A stretch of 64,000 nt of DNA. Source: Chitinophaga deserti (GTDB lineage: Bacteria > Bacteroidota > Bacteroidia > Chitinophagales > Chitinophagaceae). The position numbers were made by a program, and so were the translations under genes. A model generated the notes under the pieces. It did no database searches and was not told the DNA's origin. It saw nothing but the letters and a program-made list of their open reading frames with translations. Positions 16,307-25,557 of this stretch are shown here, piece after piece (position 1 is the first letter of the stretch; every line of letters begins with the position of its first letter). Where the stretch lies: positions 124,001-188,000 of the forward strand of contig NZ_QFFK01000003.1 in the NCBI RefSeq assembly GCF_003149455.1. Reading direction: 5' to 3'.

Positions 16307-17626
16307 ATGAAAAGATTTCTGCCTTTCCTGCTGTTTATCCCTTTTCTTTTGACCGCCTGCTCCAAGAGCGGCGGCAAGGAAGAGCCAAACCCTGACGATC
16401 AGGAGCCCCCCGCGGTACGTGCTCATGGCACCCCAACCGGTGACCTGGTATCTAAAACCATCGGCGCTGCCGGCGGTACGCTGACTTCGAAAGATAATAC
16501 CCTGCAAATAGACATTCCCGCAGGTGCGTTAACTGCCAATACCGTTATCAGTGTGCAGGCGGTGACTAACACGCTGCCCGGCAGTCCCGGTGACTCCTAC
16601 CGCCTGCTCCCGGAAAATGTTAAGTTCACCAAGCCGGTGAAGCTCACCTTCAAATATACCGACAGGCACCTGGACAGTACCGATGCGGAAGCCCTTTTTA
16701 TGGCCTACCAGTCGCAGGATGGCATCTGGCGCTTTTTGCCTAAAACTGCGCTCAATACTACCGCTAAAACGCTGACAGTAGAAACCACCCACTTCTCCGA
16801 CTGGGCGCCATTCGCCATGTACTGGTTACGGGCAGATGGGGCCAGTGTACTCGTTACAAAGAGCACAGGCGTATTTATCTATTCAACCAAGCAGAATATG
16901 AAGCCGGGAGCTGATGCCGGCCCTGTTGCCATCCGCCGGGAAAGGGTACTCGAAAACTCCGCTAACATCAGGAACTGGAAACTCACCGGCGCCGGCACTT
17001 TAACTCCTGAAGGACGGCTTGCTATTTACAAGGCTCCCGCCAAAGTGCCTAACCCCAGTAAAGTGACCGTTTCAGTGGAGATCCATAATTTTATCCCCGC
17101 CGGCGTAATACCCGGCCGCGGCGCCACGGGTAAACTGATATTGCTTACCAAAATCCAGGTGGTAGACGAGGTATACTTTTCCGGAACAGTAAACGGTGTG
17201 GAAATATTCTGCATCGACCAGCACCACAAATATATTCCCGGCACCAACTGGATCAACATTTCGGGTACTATCCGTGATAACCTCGGCTTCTCCGTGAACA
17301 TTGAAAACATCAGCAAGCCCATACAGGCTACCCAATACCAGTGGTTTGCACCTGACCGCGGAGGTACCGCAACGGCCGTATATGGCACGTTTACGGCGCC
17401 TGCTACTGTTACCGGCAAAACATTCTGGAGCAAATGTGATGCGAGCCAGACAGTGGAAGAATACCGGGCCTCCACCGGGCTGCTGGTGATCCATCAAGTG
17501 GAAAACCTCGGCGGGGTGGAGTATATAACCGGCCGATTAAGAGGTGAATTTTATCCGCAGATCAACTGCGGGCCCGGAACTTCCCTGCCCTTCGATCTTC
17601 ATTTCAGAACTAAGATCATACCCTGA
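16307..17626 (+). CDS. ZU5-domain lipoprotein
   Basis: A 439-residue lipoprotein with signal peptide and lipobox LTAC (Cys18). The acidic stretch just after the Cys (KEEPNPDD) resembles the lipoprotein export signal that sends Bacteroidota lipoproteins to the cell surface. Residues about 48-135 form a ZU5 domain (TIGAAGGTLTSKDNTLQIDIPAGAL), a beta-rich module also found in eukaryotic ankyrin-binding and death-domain proteins. The rest is beta-rich and unassigned. The ATG at 16307 is chosen because it begins the signal peptide; the longer frame from 16190 buries it. Function unknown, probably surface binding. Confidence 0.8.
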   Translation: MKRFLPFLLFIPFLLTACSKSGGKEEPNPDDQEPPAVRAHGTPTGDLVSKTIGAAGGTLTSKDNTLQIDIPAGALTANTVISVQAVTNTLPGSPGDSYRLLPENVKFTKPVKLTFKYTDRHLDSTDAEALFMAYQSQDGIWRFLPKTALNTTAKTLTVETTHFSDWAPFAMYWLRADGASVLVTKSTGVFIYSTKQNMKPGADAGPVAIRRERVLENSANIRNWKLTGAGTLTPEGRLAIYKAPAKVPNPSKVTVSVEIHNFIPAGVIPGRGATGKLILLTKIQVVDEVYFSGTVNGVEIFCIDQHHKYIPGTNWINISGTIRDNLGFSVNIENISKPIQATQYQWFAPDRGGTATAVYGTFTAPATVTGKTFWSKCDASQTVEEYRASTGLLVIHQVENLGGVEYITGRLRGEFYPQINCGPGTSLPFDLHFRTKIIP

Positions 17627-17740
17627 TATTGTATAGCCCCAAAGGCTCATCAGCTATCAGCTTACCGGATAAAAATATCGAATGACAGATCCCGGACAAT
17701 CCAGGGAAAAACATTCCAAACGTGCTGAATGATGGGGTAT

Positions 17741-17774
17741 AAAAAACGCGGTGGCGGCGCCTTGCCGTCACCGC
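17741..17774 (-). terminator. Minus-oriented terminator-like hairpin without an obvious gene
   Basis: An 11-bp stem (17748-17758 with 17764-17774, one G-T pair), 5-nt loop, then six T on the minus strand. Confidence 0.55.
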
Positions 17775-17823
17775 TTCATTACTGGTCCTATTCGTTCCCA
17801 AAAATCGATTAGATTAAAGTACT

Positions 17824-17857
17824 GCCGGGCGATATCCATCGTCCGGCTTTTGCTTTT
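17824..17857 (+). terminator. Terminator-like hairpin downstream of the ZU5 gene
   Basis: A 10-bp stem (17824-17833 with 17838-17847, one G-U pair) with ATCC loop, followed by TTTTGCTTTT. It lies 200 bp after the ZU5 stop. Confidence 0.6.
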
Positions 17858-18009
17858 CAGGAAGGGCCTGTTTTGGTCAGCACTGTTTTTCTACACATAA
17901 GCGATCAGTTTCCGCATCTCTGATTACTTTGTTCTTTTCCTTTGACTGCCGCACTTACATTTGTGAGGAAGACCATATCCTATTCCCTTTAACATCATCA
18001 CTCACTACT

Positions 18010-18041
18010 AAAAAGAAAGGGATGGCGAAAGGCCATCCCTT
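18010..18041 (-). terminator. Intrinsic terminator of the SDR gene
   Basis: A 10-bp stem (18017-18026 with 18032-18041), then a T-rich tract on the minus strand, 20 bp beyond the SDR stop. Confidence 0.8.
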
Positions 18042-18061
18042 ATTCAGTATATGTTTTAATG

Positions 18062-18964
18062 TCATTTAGGTTTGAGCTGCTCTATCACCACTTTCAATCC
18101 TTCTTCAAAACTGTGTGGTGCATATCCGAGATCCTGCACGGCTTTATCGATCACAAAGCCTGTTCTGCCAGGCCGCGGGGCAGGTTGTTTGAACGTAGAG
18201 GCATCCACTTTTTCGAGGAGCTTCGTATCCAGTTCAAGGTAATCTGCTACCTGTATGGCCATCTCAAAAGGCGTCAGCATATCTTTCCCGGAAAGGTGAT
18301 ATACGCCTTCAGCCTTCTTATCGAGCATCAGTTTAACGCCTTCGGCAAGGTCCTGCACGAGGGTGGGCGTACGCCACTGGTCGCTCACTACTTTCAGTTT
18401 CTTCTTCTGTTCGAGGTTAGACTTTACCCAGGTGATGATGTTGCTGCGCCGCGGATCGTCGGCCAGGCCGTATACCAAAACCGTCCGTGCGATGCCCCAT
18501 TTGGCTTTGGATTGCTTTACGATCCTTTCTGCGGCCACTTTGCTGGCGCCGTAGTAGTTAATGGGGTTCACGGGATCGTCTTCTTTATAAGGCCCTGCCA
18601 GTCCGTCGAATACAAAGTCTGTAGACAGGAAAACGAAGTAAGCACCTGCCTTTTCCGCGCCCTGCAGCAGGTAGCGGGTGGCGGTTACATTCACCATCCA
18701 GCAGGCATCTTTGTTCCGCTCACAATCGTCGGCCTGCGTCATGGCACCTGCATGAACGATCACCTGAGGCTGATGCCGTTCTACCAATCCTTTCACCGCC
18801 GACTCGTCTGCCAGGTTCACTGATTCGTAGGTATAACCCTGCTGTATGCGTAGGCGGTTGGCGCCGCGGCCGGTGGCGATTACTTCGTATTCCGGAAGGC
18901 CCGCCAGGCGCTGCACCAGGTATTGTCCGAGGAGACCATTACTCCCTGTAATGAGCACTTTCAT
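18062..18964 (-). CDS. SDR-family sugar-nucleotide reductase (RmlD-like)
   Basis: Extended short-chain dehydrogenase of 300 residues, cytoplasmic. The N-terminus has the NAD(P)-binding GSNGLLG (Gly7-x-x-Gly10-x-x-Gly13), and the catalytic Tyr138-x-x-x-Lys142 is in YYGASK; STDFVFDG is typical of dTDP-4-dehydrorhamnose reductase relatives. It is not beside other rhamnose genes, so the substrate is open. ATG at 18964 (MKVLITGSNG) is chosen over an upstream start that lacks homology. A terminator for the upstream prolyl oligopeptidase gene sits immediately before it. Confidence 0.83.
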   Translation of the reverse strand: MKVLITGSNGLLGQYLVQRLAGLPEYEVIATGRGANRLRIQQGYTYESVNLADESAVKGLVERHQPQVIVHAGAMTQADDCERNKDACWMVNVTATRYLLQGAEKAGAYFVFLSTDFVFDGLAGPYKEDDPVNPINYYGASKVAAERIVKQSKAKWGIARTVLVYGLADDPRRSNIITWVKSNLEQKKKLKVVSDQWRTPTLVQDLAEGVKLMLDKKAEGVYHLSGKDMLTPFEMAIQVADYLELDTKLLEKVDASTFKQPAPRPGRTGFVIDKAVQDLGYAPHSFEEGLKVVIEQLKPK

Positions 18965-18976
18965 AATGTCAATATA

Positions 18977-19011
18977 CAAAAACGCCGCGTAATGTAGCAT
19001 CACGCGGCGTT
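18977..19011 (-). terminator. Intrinsic terminator of the prolyl oligopeptidase gene
   Basis: Perfect 10-bp stem (18981-18990 with 19002-19011), followed on the minus strand by TTTTGTAT. Confidence 0.85.
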
Positions 19012-19031
19012 TATTGATGATAGTGAACCCG

Positions 19032-21185
19032 TTACATTTTCTTACCGGTGCTCACCTGGTTGAAATTCATGCCAAGGTTGTACATCACGAAGGCCCAGAT
19101 GTCGGTAGCTTCGTCGATAAGTTTAGACGTGGGTTTACCCGCGCCATGACCAGCCTGTTTCTCCACACGGATCAGCACAGGGTTAGGCCCGTTGTGGGCT
19201 TCCTGCAGTGCAGCCGCAAATTTGAAGGAATGGGCAGGCACCACACGGTCGTCGTGATCCGCCGTGGTAACCATAGTAGCAGGGTATGCCGTGCCTTTCT
19301 TCAGGTTGTGGAGGGGAGAGTATTTAATGAGGTAAGGGAACTGATCGGCTTTCTCACTGGTGCCGTATTCAGTAACCCATGCCCAGCCGATGGTAAACTT
19401 CTGGAAACGGAGCATATCCATTACCCCTACTGCCGGGAGCGCCACTTTGAAGAGATCCGGACGCTGCGTCATTGCCGCACCTACCAGCAACCCGCCGTTA
19501 GAACCGCCACGGATAGCGATCTTGGAAGGGTTGGTGTATTTCTCTTTCACCAGGAATTCAGCTGCGCCGATGAAATCGTCGAACACATTCTGTTTCTTTT
19601 CCATCATACCGGCTTTATGCCAGGCTTCGCCAAACTCACTGCCGCCACGGAGGTTCACCACCGCGTAGATACCACCCTGTTCCATAAAGAACTGGTTGCT
19701 TACGGAGAAAGAAGGCGTCATGGGAATATTGAATCCGCCATAGCCATACAGCAATACAGGGTTTGAGCCATTCAGCTTGAGGCCTTTCTTATAGGAAAGG
19801 AACACAGGTACTTTGGTACCGTCTTTACTGGTGAAGAAAACCTGTTTGGTTTCGTAATCGTCCTGGTTAAACTTCACTTCCGACTTGCGATACAGTTCCG
19901 ATTTGCCGGATTTGATGTCGTATTTATAAATGGTAGCGGGTGCCACGAAGGAGGTGTAAGTATAGAAGAAAGTTCCATCTTCCTTTTTACCACCGAAGCC
20001 GCCGGCAGTTCCGAGACCTGGCAGGTGGATGTCGCGGTCTTTCTTGCCGTTTACATCATACTGAACGATGCGGGTGGAGGCATTCTTCAGGTAGCTGGCA
20101 AACAGTTTACCGCCTGCGGTACCTACTCCCTGCAGTACTTCCGGCTGCTCGGGGATGATCAAATTCCAGTTTTCCTTAGCGGGGTTCTTCGGGTCTACGA
20201 GTACCAGTTTGTAATTAGGTGCGTCGTGATTGGTGAGCAGCAGCAGTTTGTCGCCCACGTTTTCTACTACGCTGGGTTCGTATTCAAAGCCTTTTATCAG
20301 GAGTTTGAACTCGGTCTGTGAAGCATCGTTGAGGTCGCGGTACCATACTTCGTTACCGCTGGTTCCTTCTGAGGTGCTGAGGATGAGGAAGCGCTCATCT
20401 TCCGTAAGGCCCACACCGGCATTGCGGAGGGGGTGTTCCTTATCTACATATACCAGCTGGTCCTGATCCTGCGTGGTGCCTACTTTATGGTAGTATACTT
20501 TATGGAATTCGTTCTTTTTGGAGAGTTTGCTCTGCTCATCCGGAGCGTCGTAACGGCTGTAGTAGAAGCCGTCGCCTTTCCAGGAGAGGCCGGAGAACTT
20601 GATCCAGTCCAGCTTGTCGGACAGCAGCTGTTTGGTTGCTACGTCCATTACGAAAGCTTCCTGCCAGTCTGATCCCGCTTTGGCGATGAGGTAAGCGGCG
20701 TAGCGGCCATCTTTCGAGAAAGTGAGAGCGCCGAGGGCAGCGGTACCTTTATCGGAGAGCTTATTGGGGTCGATGAACACTTCAGGCGTACTGTTCAGGC
20801 CTTCCTGGCGGTAGAGCACTGCCTGGTTCTGCAGGCCATCGTTTTTATAGAAATAGTAATACCTGCCTTCACGGAAGGGGGCGCCGTAGCGGGGGAAGTT
20901 CCAAAGGGCTTCGAGGCGCTGTTTGATCTGGCCACGGAAGGGAATTGAGGCGAGATAGTCCTGCGTTACCACGTTCTGGGCATCTACCCATGCCTTGGTA
21001 TCGTCGGCATGATCATCTTCGAGCCAGCGGTAGGGGTCGGCTACTTTGGTGCCGTGATAATTGTCTACTGTGTCTACTTTACGGGTGTCCGGATACCTGA
21101 GAGGTTGGTTCTGCGCGAGGGCTGTCCCTGCTCCCATCAACATCATCATACTCATGGCAAGGTGCTTATGGTTTAATTTTGTCAT
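19032..21185 (-). CDS. Prolyl oligopeptidase (S9A), exported
   Basis: Serine peptidase that cuts short peptides after proline. The 717-residue length is normal for the family. A signal peptide (MTKLNHKHLAMSMMMLMGAGTALAQ) directs it to the periplasm. Residues about 27-90 and 440-717 form the hydrolase domain, with a seven-bladed propeller between. Triad: Ser562 in GGSNGG, Asp645 in DHDDRVVP, His680 in QAGHGAG; Arg647 corresponds to the substrate-carboxyl-binding Arg of the porcine enzyme. Monocistronic, with its own terminator. Confidence 0.95.
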   Translation of the reverse strand: MTKLNHKHLAMSMMMLMGAGTALAQNQPLRYPDTRKVDTVDNYHGTKVADPYRWLEDDHADDTKAWVDAQNVVTQDYLASIPFRGQIKQRLEALWNFPRYGAPFREGRYYYFYKNDGLQNQAVLYRQEGLNSTPEVFIDPNKLSDKGTAALGALTFSKDGRYAAYLIAKAGSDWQEAFVMDVATKQLLSDKLDWIKFSGLSWKGDGFYYSRYDAPDEQSKLSKKNEFHKVYYHKVGTTQDQDQLVYVDKEHPLRNAGVGLTEDERFLILSTSEGTSGNEVWYRDLNDASQTEFKLLIKGFEYEPSVVENVGDKLLLLTNHDAPNYKLVLVDPKNPAKENWNLIIPEQPEVLQGVGTAGGKLFASYLKNASTRIVQYDVNGKKDRDIHLPGLGTAGGFGGKKEDGTFFYTYTSFVAPATIYKYDIKSGKSELYRKSEVKFNQDDYETKQVFFTSKDGTKVPVFLSYKKGLKLNGSNPVLLYGYGGFNIPMTPSFSVSNQFFMEQGGIYAVVNLRGGSEFGEAWHKAGMMEKKQNVFDDFIGAAEFLVKEKYTNPSKIAIRGGSNGGLLVGAAMTQRPDLFKVALPAVGVMDMLRFQKFTIGWAWVTEYGTSEKADQFPYLIKYSPLHNLKKGTAYPATMVTTADHDDRVVPAHSFKFAAALQEAHNGPNPVLIRVEKQAGHGAGKPTSKLIDEATDIWAFVMYNLGMNFNQVSTGKKM

Positions 21186-21466
21186 ACGTATATTTTTATA
21201 AAATTCTAAGCTGTTTGTTTGATGGAAATTAAAAATTTAGTTATTTCATCGAATATCTGATAGGAAACTATTAAAAAATGTTAATTTCGTGCGCCCTTTT
21301 GAATGCCGGCTAACCGGCAAAATACTATGAAATAACCATTACAAGTGGGCCAGTAGTGTTAAAATTTAGATGGGCGGTAGGAAAAACGATTTAGTAGGCC
21401 AAGGAAATTCATCAGGCGGCACGGGAGGAAGCATTCCATGTGGCCATGACAAACAGAAGATCACAC

Positions 21467-22447
21467 ATGAAAAAAGTGAACAACATCGCAGTTCTTACCT
21501 CCGGAGGCGACGCTCCCGGGATGAACGCAGCTGTCCGCGCGGTAGTTCGGACGGGCATCTACCATCATTTGAATGTTTACGGGGTGATGTATGGTTACAA
21601 AGGGATGTTGACCGGGGAAATTTTTCCCATGGAATCCAAGTCTGTCGCCAATATCATCCAAAGGGGCGGCACCGTTCTCAAAACTGCCCGCTGTAAGGAA
21701 TTCTACGAACCGGAAGGCCGCAAAAAAGCTTACGAGAACCTGAAGAAGTTCGGGATCGACGGGCTGGTGGTGATCGGGGGCGATGGTTCCTTTAAGGGTG
21801 CCCAGAAGTTCAGCGAAGAATTTGACATCCCCTGCATCGGCCTCCCCGGCACGATCGACAAGGATATCGCCGGTACTGATTTCACGATTGGTTTCGACAC
21901 CGCAGTAAACACTGCCGTGGAAGCGATCGATAAGATCCGTGATACGGCAGATGCGCACGACCGCCTTTTCATTATTGAAGTAATGGGCCGCGATGCAGGA
22001 TACATTGCCCTCCACAGTGGTATTGCCACAGGAGCGGAAACCATCCTCATCCCCGAGCGCAAAACCAATATAGATGATGTGATCGATGACCTCACTGCCA
22101 ACGAGCGCCGTTCTAAAATGGTGAACCTCATCGTGGTAGCAGAAGGCGACGAGTTTGGTGGCGCCAACGAAGTGGCCCGCCACGTGAAGGAAAGAATGCC
22201 TCACCTCGATACCCGTGTCTGCATCCTCGGACATATACAACGCGGTGGCTCCCCCACCTGCATCGACCGTCTCGTGGCCAGCCGTATGGGCTACGCCGCT
22301 GTAGACGCGCTCCTCAACGGAACGTCTAACGTAATGGTCGGCATCGTCAATAACAAAATCCAGTTTACTCCGCTCGATAAGGCCGTAAAAGCCAAACAGA
22401 AAATCGATCCGGAATGGTTAAAGATTGTCAAAATACTTGCGAGTTAA
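21467..22447 (+). CDS. pfkA: ATP-dependent 6-phosphofructokinase
   Basis: Phosphorylates fructose 6-phosphate, the committed step of glycolysis. The 326-residue length is normal. Seen: GGDAPGMN, GGDGS (Gly at the position that selects ATP over pyrophosphate), PGTIDKD with the catalytic Asp (the usual TIDND has Lys for Asn here), MGRDAGY and HIQRGGSPT. The ATG at 21467 (MKKVNNIAVLTSGGD) fits family starts; ATG 21446 and GTG 21440 upstream are less likely. pyk follows after 10 bp, forming a glycolytic operon. Confidence 0.95.
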   Translation: MKKVNNIAVLTSGGDAPGMNAAVRAVVRTGIYHHLNVYGVMYGYKGMLTGEIFPMESKSVANIIQRGGTVLKTARCKEFYEPEGRKKAYENLKKFGIDGLVVIGGDGSFKGAQKFSEEFDIPCIGLPGTIDKDIAGTDFTIGFDTAVNTAVEAIDKIRDTADAHDRLFIIEVMGRDAGYIALHSGIATGAETILIPERKTNIDDVIDDLTANERRSKMVNLIVVAEGDEFGGANEVARHVKERMPHLDTRVCILGHIQRGGSPTCIDRLVASRMGYAAVDALLNGTSNVMVGIVNNKIQFTPLDKAVKAKQKIDPEWLKIVKILAS

Positions 22448-22457
22448 ATAAACGTCT

Positions 22458-23948
22458 ATGAGTACAAAAGATCTGTCCAAATACTTTCATAAGCAAATGG
22501 ACAATGAAGCCGGTCTGGCGCATGCAAAGCAAAAGACCAAAATCGTGGCAACCGTAGGTCCTGCCAGCGATACCTATGAGAAGTTATTGGAACTCGTACA
22601 GGCCGGGGTGAATGTGTTCCGTCTGAACTTTTCCCATGGCAGCCATGAAGACAAGCTGCGGATTATCAACTACATCCGCCAGATCAATAAAACCGAACCT
22701 TACAACATCGCCATCCTGGCCGATCTGCAGGGTCCGAAACTGCGTGTGGGTGAGATCGAGAACAACGCCCTCCCCCTCAAAACCGGTGATATCCTCACCT
22801 TTACCACCGAAAAATGCGTGGGAACCATGGAAAGGATCTATGTATCCTACCACGACCTCCCGAGAGACGTACGCCCCGGTCAGAAGATCCTCCTCGATGA
22901 TGGTAAGATCGAAACCGTGGTAAAAGAAATCACTCCTGACAACCTCATCAAGGCTGAAGTACTGCTGGGCGGCGTTCTGTCCTCCAAAAAAGGCTTCAAC
23001 CTTCCCGATACCAAGGTTTCCCTTCCCGCCCTCACTGAGAAAGACGAAGTGGACCTCGATTTCATCATCGACCATGAGTGCGACTGGGTAGCATTGTCTT
23101 TCGTACGTAACGTAAAAGACCTTGCCCTGCTGCGCAAGCGCCTGACTGACCGCAATTCCAAAATCAAGATCATCTCCAAGATCGAGAAACCGGAAGCGAT
23201 CCAGAACCTGAAAGAAATCATCTGGGAAAGCGATGGCGTTATGATCGCCCGTGGCGACCTTGGCGTGGAGCTCCCTGTTGAGCAGGTGCCCATGATCCAG
23301 AAAGACATCATCCGCAAATGTATCCACCGCGCTAAACCCGTTATCGTGGCTACCCAGATGATGGAATCCATGATCGACCGTACCCGTCCTAACCGTTCCG
23401 AGATCACCGACGTGGCCAATGCCGTACTGGAAGGAGCTGACGCAGTAATGCTGTCTGGCGAAACCGCTACCGGTAACTACCCCACCCTCGTGATCCAGAC
23501 CATGCGTAAGATCATCGGTGAAGTAGAAAAAGAAAGCATCATCTACAACCGTAACCTCATTCCTCACCGTCACTCTCCTACCTTCCTCAGCGATGCACTG
23601 TGCTACAACGCCTGCAAAATCGCGGAAGACGTAGAGGCTGATGCACTGATCGGGATGACGCAGTCCGGCTATACCGGCTTCATGCTGTCGAGCTACCGTC
23701 CGAAATCTCCCCTGTTCATTTTCACCAAAGAGCGCACACTGGTAAACCAGCTGAGCCTCAGCTGGGGCGTTCGCGCGTTCTACTACGGTGAAGAAGAAAG
23801 CCTGGATGAAATCGTAACGGATCAGATCAACATTCTGAAAGAGCGTGGCTTCCTGAAGACCAACGATGTGGTGGTGAACACCGGCAGCACGCCCGTTAAG
23901 GAGCACCTGCCCACCAACATTCTGAAGATTACACGGGTACCTGAGTAA
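22458..23948 (+). CDS. pyk: Pyruvate kinase
   Basis: Converts phosphoenolpyruvate and ADP to pyruvate and ATP. A 496-residue single-copy enzyme with TVGPAS near the start, NFSHGSHEDK, KIISKIEKPEAIQNL (catalytic Lys region) and MIARGDLGVELPVEQVP (Mg/K site). A short N-terminal extension of about 30 residues precedes the family core. It is co-directional with pfkA (10-bp gap) and ends in a strong terminator. Confidence 0.96.
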   Translation: MSTKDLSKYFHKQMDNEAGLAHAKQKTKIVATVGPASDTYEKLLELVQAGVNVFRLNFSHGSHEDKLRIINYIRQINKTEPYNIAILADLQGPKLRVGEIENNALPLKTGDILTFTTEKCVGTMERIYVSYHDLPRDVRPGQKILLDDGKIETVVKEITPDNLIKAEVLLGGVLSSKKGFNLPDTKVSLPALTEKDEVDLDFIIDHECDWVALSFVRNVKDLALLRKRLTDRNSKIKIISKIEKPEAIQNLKEIIWESDGVMIARGDLGVELPVEQVPMIQKDIIRKCIHRAKPVIVATQMMESMIDRTRPNRSEITDVANAVLEGADAVMLSGETATGNYPTLVIQTMRKIIGEVEKESIIYNRNLIPHRHSPTFLSDALCYNACKIAEDVEADALIGMTQSGYTGFMLSSYRPKSPLFIFTKERTLVNQLSLSWGVRAFYYGEEESLDEIVTDQINILKERGFLKTNDVVVNTGSTPVKEHLPTNILKITRVPE

Positions 23949-23967
23949 GGTTATCCTTAAAATAAGA

Positions 23968-24003
23968 ATCCCGTCCCGGCATTACCGCGGACGGGATTTT
24001 TTT
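23968..24003 (+). terminator. Intrinsic terminator of pfkA-pyk
   Basis: Stem ATCCCGTCC/GGACGGGAT followed by a run of T. Confidence 0.9.
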
Positions 24004-24041
24004 ATGTGTTAAAGCCGGTCATACTTTATACCTGCACCACG

Positions 24042-24184
24042 GTTAGCCTATGGGAAGAGTACGGGAACATAAAGTGAACAATACGTGAAATGCGCGTCTA
24101 ATGGCAGGCGATCGCGGAGATCAGGTGGATATGAGGTGGACTTGATGTGGACTTGATGCGTATATCATACTGATAATCAATCAG
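24042..24184. repeat. 11-bp periodic repeat array, about 13 units
   Basis: Thirteen consecutive 11-bp units with slowly drifting sequence run from 24042 (starts at 24042, 24053, 24064 and so on). The best-preserved are GATCAGGTGGA, TATGAGGTGGA, CTTGATGTGGA, CTTGATGCGTA at 24119-24162. On the opposite strand it shares a 19-nt word (24147-24165) and a 14-nt word (24052-24065) with the array at 51560. It lies between the convergent pyk and MFS genes; the rest of this 346-bp gap holds only the pyk terminator. Confidence 0.85.
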
Positions 24185-24294
24185 TATGGAAACCCGGAAA
24201 TGGGGAAGAAAACAGGCAGAAGCTGCAAATGGCAAAACTGGTTCATAACAATTGACAATGAACTATTTAGGCAAATAATATGCCGAAATACCTG

Positions 24295-25482
24295 TTATCC
24301 CGCTACACCCTCTTTTTGCGCTTCCCCTGCCCTGTTGTACGTGAGGGAATATATCAATACAGCGATGAGAGTAATGGCAAGTCCCGCGATGCAAACGCCT
24401 GTCCATTTACCGATGCCCCATACCCAGAGGCCGATGCCTGAGCCGATGGAAGTACCGAGGAAGGAAACGGTCATGAACACCGTATTCATCCGGTTGCGGG
24501 CTTCGGGCATGAGGGCATAAATGCGGGTCTGGTTGGAAACGTGTACGCCCTGGAGGCCCAGGTCGAGCAGAACGATACCAGCCACTATACCTATGATAGA
24601 GGTGCTGAAAGCCCAGAAAACGAGATAGGAACCCAGCACACAGGCGATACCGTAGCCGATAGCGATGCGGGGATTCTTTTTATCTGCGATACGGCCTATG
24701 AGGGGTGCCCCCAGTGCACCGGTTGCCGCAGCAAGGCCAAGGAGGCCGATTACGTCGCTGCCGTAATTGTATGGCGGATTGCTCAGAAGAAATACCGAAG
24801 TGGTCCAGAACAGCCCGAAAACTGCGAAACAGCAGGCATTAATTGCGGAGGCCTCCCGCAAAAGCGGTTGCTCCTTCACCAGCTGGAGTACCGAACGCAT
24901 CAACGCACCATACGAACCCTCAAACGCCGGGCGGTTTTTAGGGAAAGACGCCATCATGACTGCCATCATGGCGAAAGACATGGCGGCCGCTATCCAGAAC
25001 ATGGCCCTCCAGCCCAGGTGCTGCCCCACAAAACCGCTGATAGTCCGGGAGAGCAGTATACCAATGAGCAGCCCGCTCATGATCACCCCGATCACTTTCC
25101 CCCGCTTCGAAGGCTCCGCCAGTGTAGCTGCCAGCGGCAGTATCAGTTGCGGCACTATAGAAGTAAAACCGATGATGAAACCGGTTATTTTAAGCATCGT
25201 GATATTCACAGATAAAGCTGCTGCTGCAAGGGCTGCCACGGCACAGGCCGTCATGACGAGTATCTGCCCGCGCCTTTCGAGCTTATCGCCCAGGGGAACG
25301 CAAAACAATAACCCCAGTGCATAGCCTATCTGGGTAAAAAAGGTAACCTGGCCTGCGTTGGATTCGCTGACGTTGAATTCGCGCGCGATGAGGACCAGTA
25401 AAGGTTGTGCGTAGTAGATGTTCGCAACGATCAGGCCCGTGCAGGTGGCCATGATCGCAATATTCCATTTGCTCAGAGACAT
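24295..25482 (-). CDS. MFS transporter (drug/sugar efflux type)
   Basis: A 395-residue major facilitator superfamily protein with about 12 membrane helices. It has the Asp-Arg-rich loop 2-3 motif (GDKLERRGQ) and a second-half counterpart (GRIADKKNPR). Its best resemblance is to YnfM/AraJ-like exporters; substrate unknown. The ATG at 25482 (MSLSKWNIAIM) is preferred over the longer frame because a TACCTTTG promoter element lies between them. Divergent from the aldehyde dehydrogenase gene. Confidence 0.88.
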   Translation of the reverse strand: MSLSKWNIAIMATCTGLIVANIYYAQPLLVLIAREFNVSESNAGQVTFFTQIGYALGLLFCVPLGDKLERRGQILVMTACAVAALAAAALSVNITMLKITGFIIGFTSIVPQLILPLAATLAEPSKRGKVIGVIMSGLLIGILLSRTISGFVGQHLGWRAMFWIAAAMSFAMMAVMMASFPKNRPAFEGSYGALMRSVLQLVKEQPLLREASAINACCFAVFGLFWTTSVFLLSNPPYNYGSDVIGLLGLAAATGALGAPLIGRIADKKNPRIAIGYGIACVLGSYLVFWAFSTSIIGIVAGIVLLDLGLQGVHVSNQTRIYALMPEARNRMNTVFMTVSFLGTSIGSGIGLWVWGIGKWTGVCIAGLAITLIAVLIYSLTYNRAGEAQKEGVAG

Positions 25483-25501
25483 GTTCCGTTCATTCAGGAT
25501 G

Positions 25502-25509
25502 CAAAGGTA
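25502..25509 (-). promoter_or_regulatory. TAnnTTTG -7 element for the MFS gene
   Basis: TACCTTTG on the minus strand, 19 bp before the chosen ATG. Confidence 0.5.
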
Positions 25510-25557
25510 CGGCATTCACAGAAAGTGCCGCGGCGGGAAAATTCTTATCTTTAAGCT

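Larger units (their letters stand above)
17627..18061. other. Intergenic region with several hairpins and no supported gene
   Basis: This 435-bp stretch separates the ZU5 gene from the convergent SDR gene. It contains a minus-oriented terminator-like hairpin at 17741-17774 (11-bp stem followed on the minus strand by six T), a plus-oriented one at 17824-17857 and the SDR terminator at 18010-18041. The only frame above 60 codons is not gene-like. A small RNA is possible but unproved. Confidence 0.5.
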
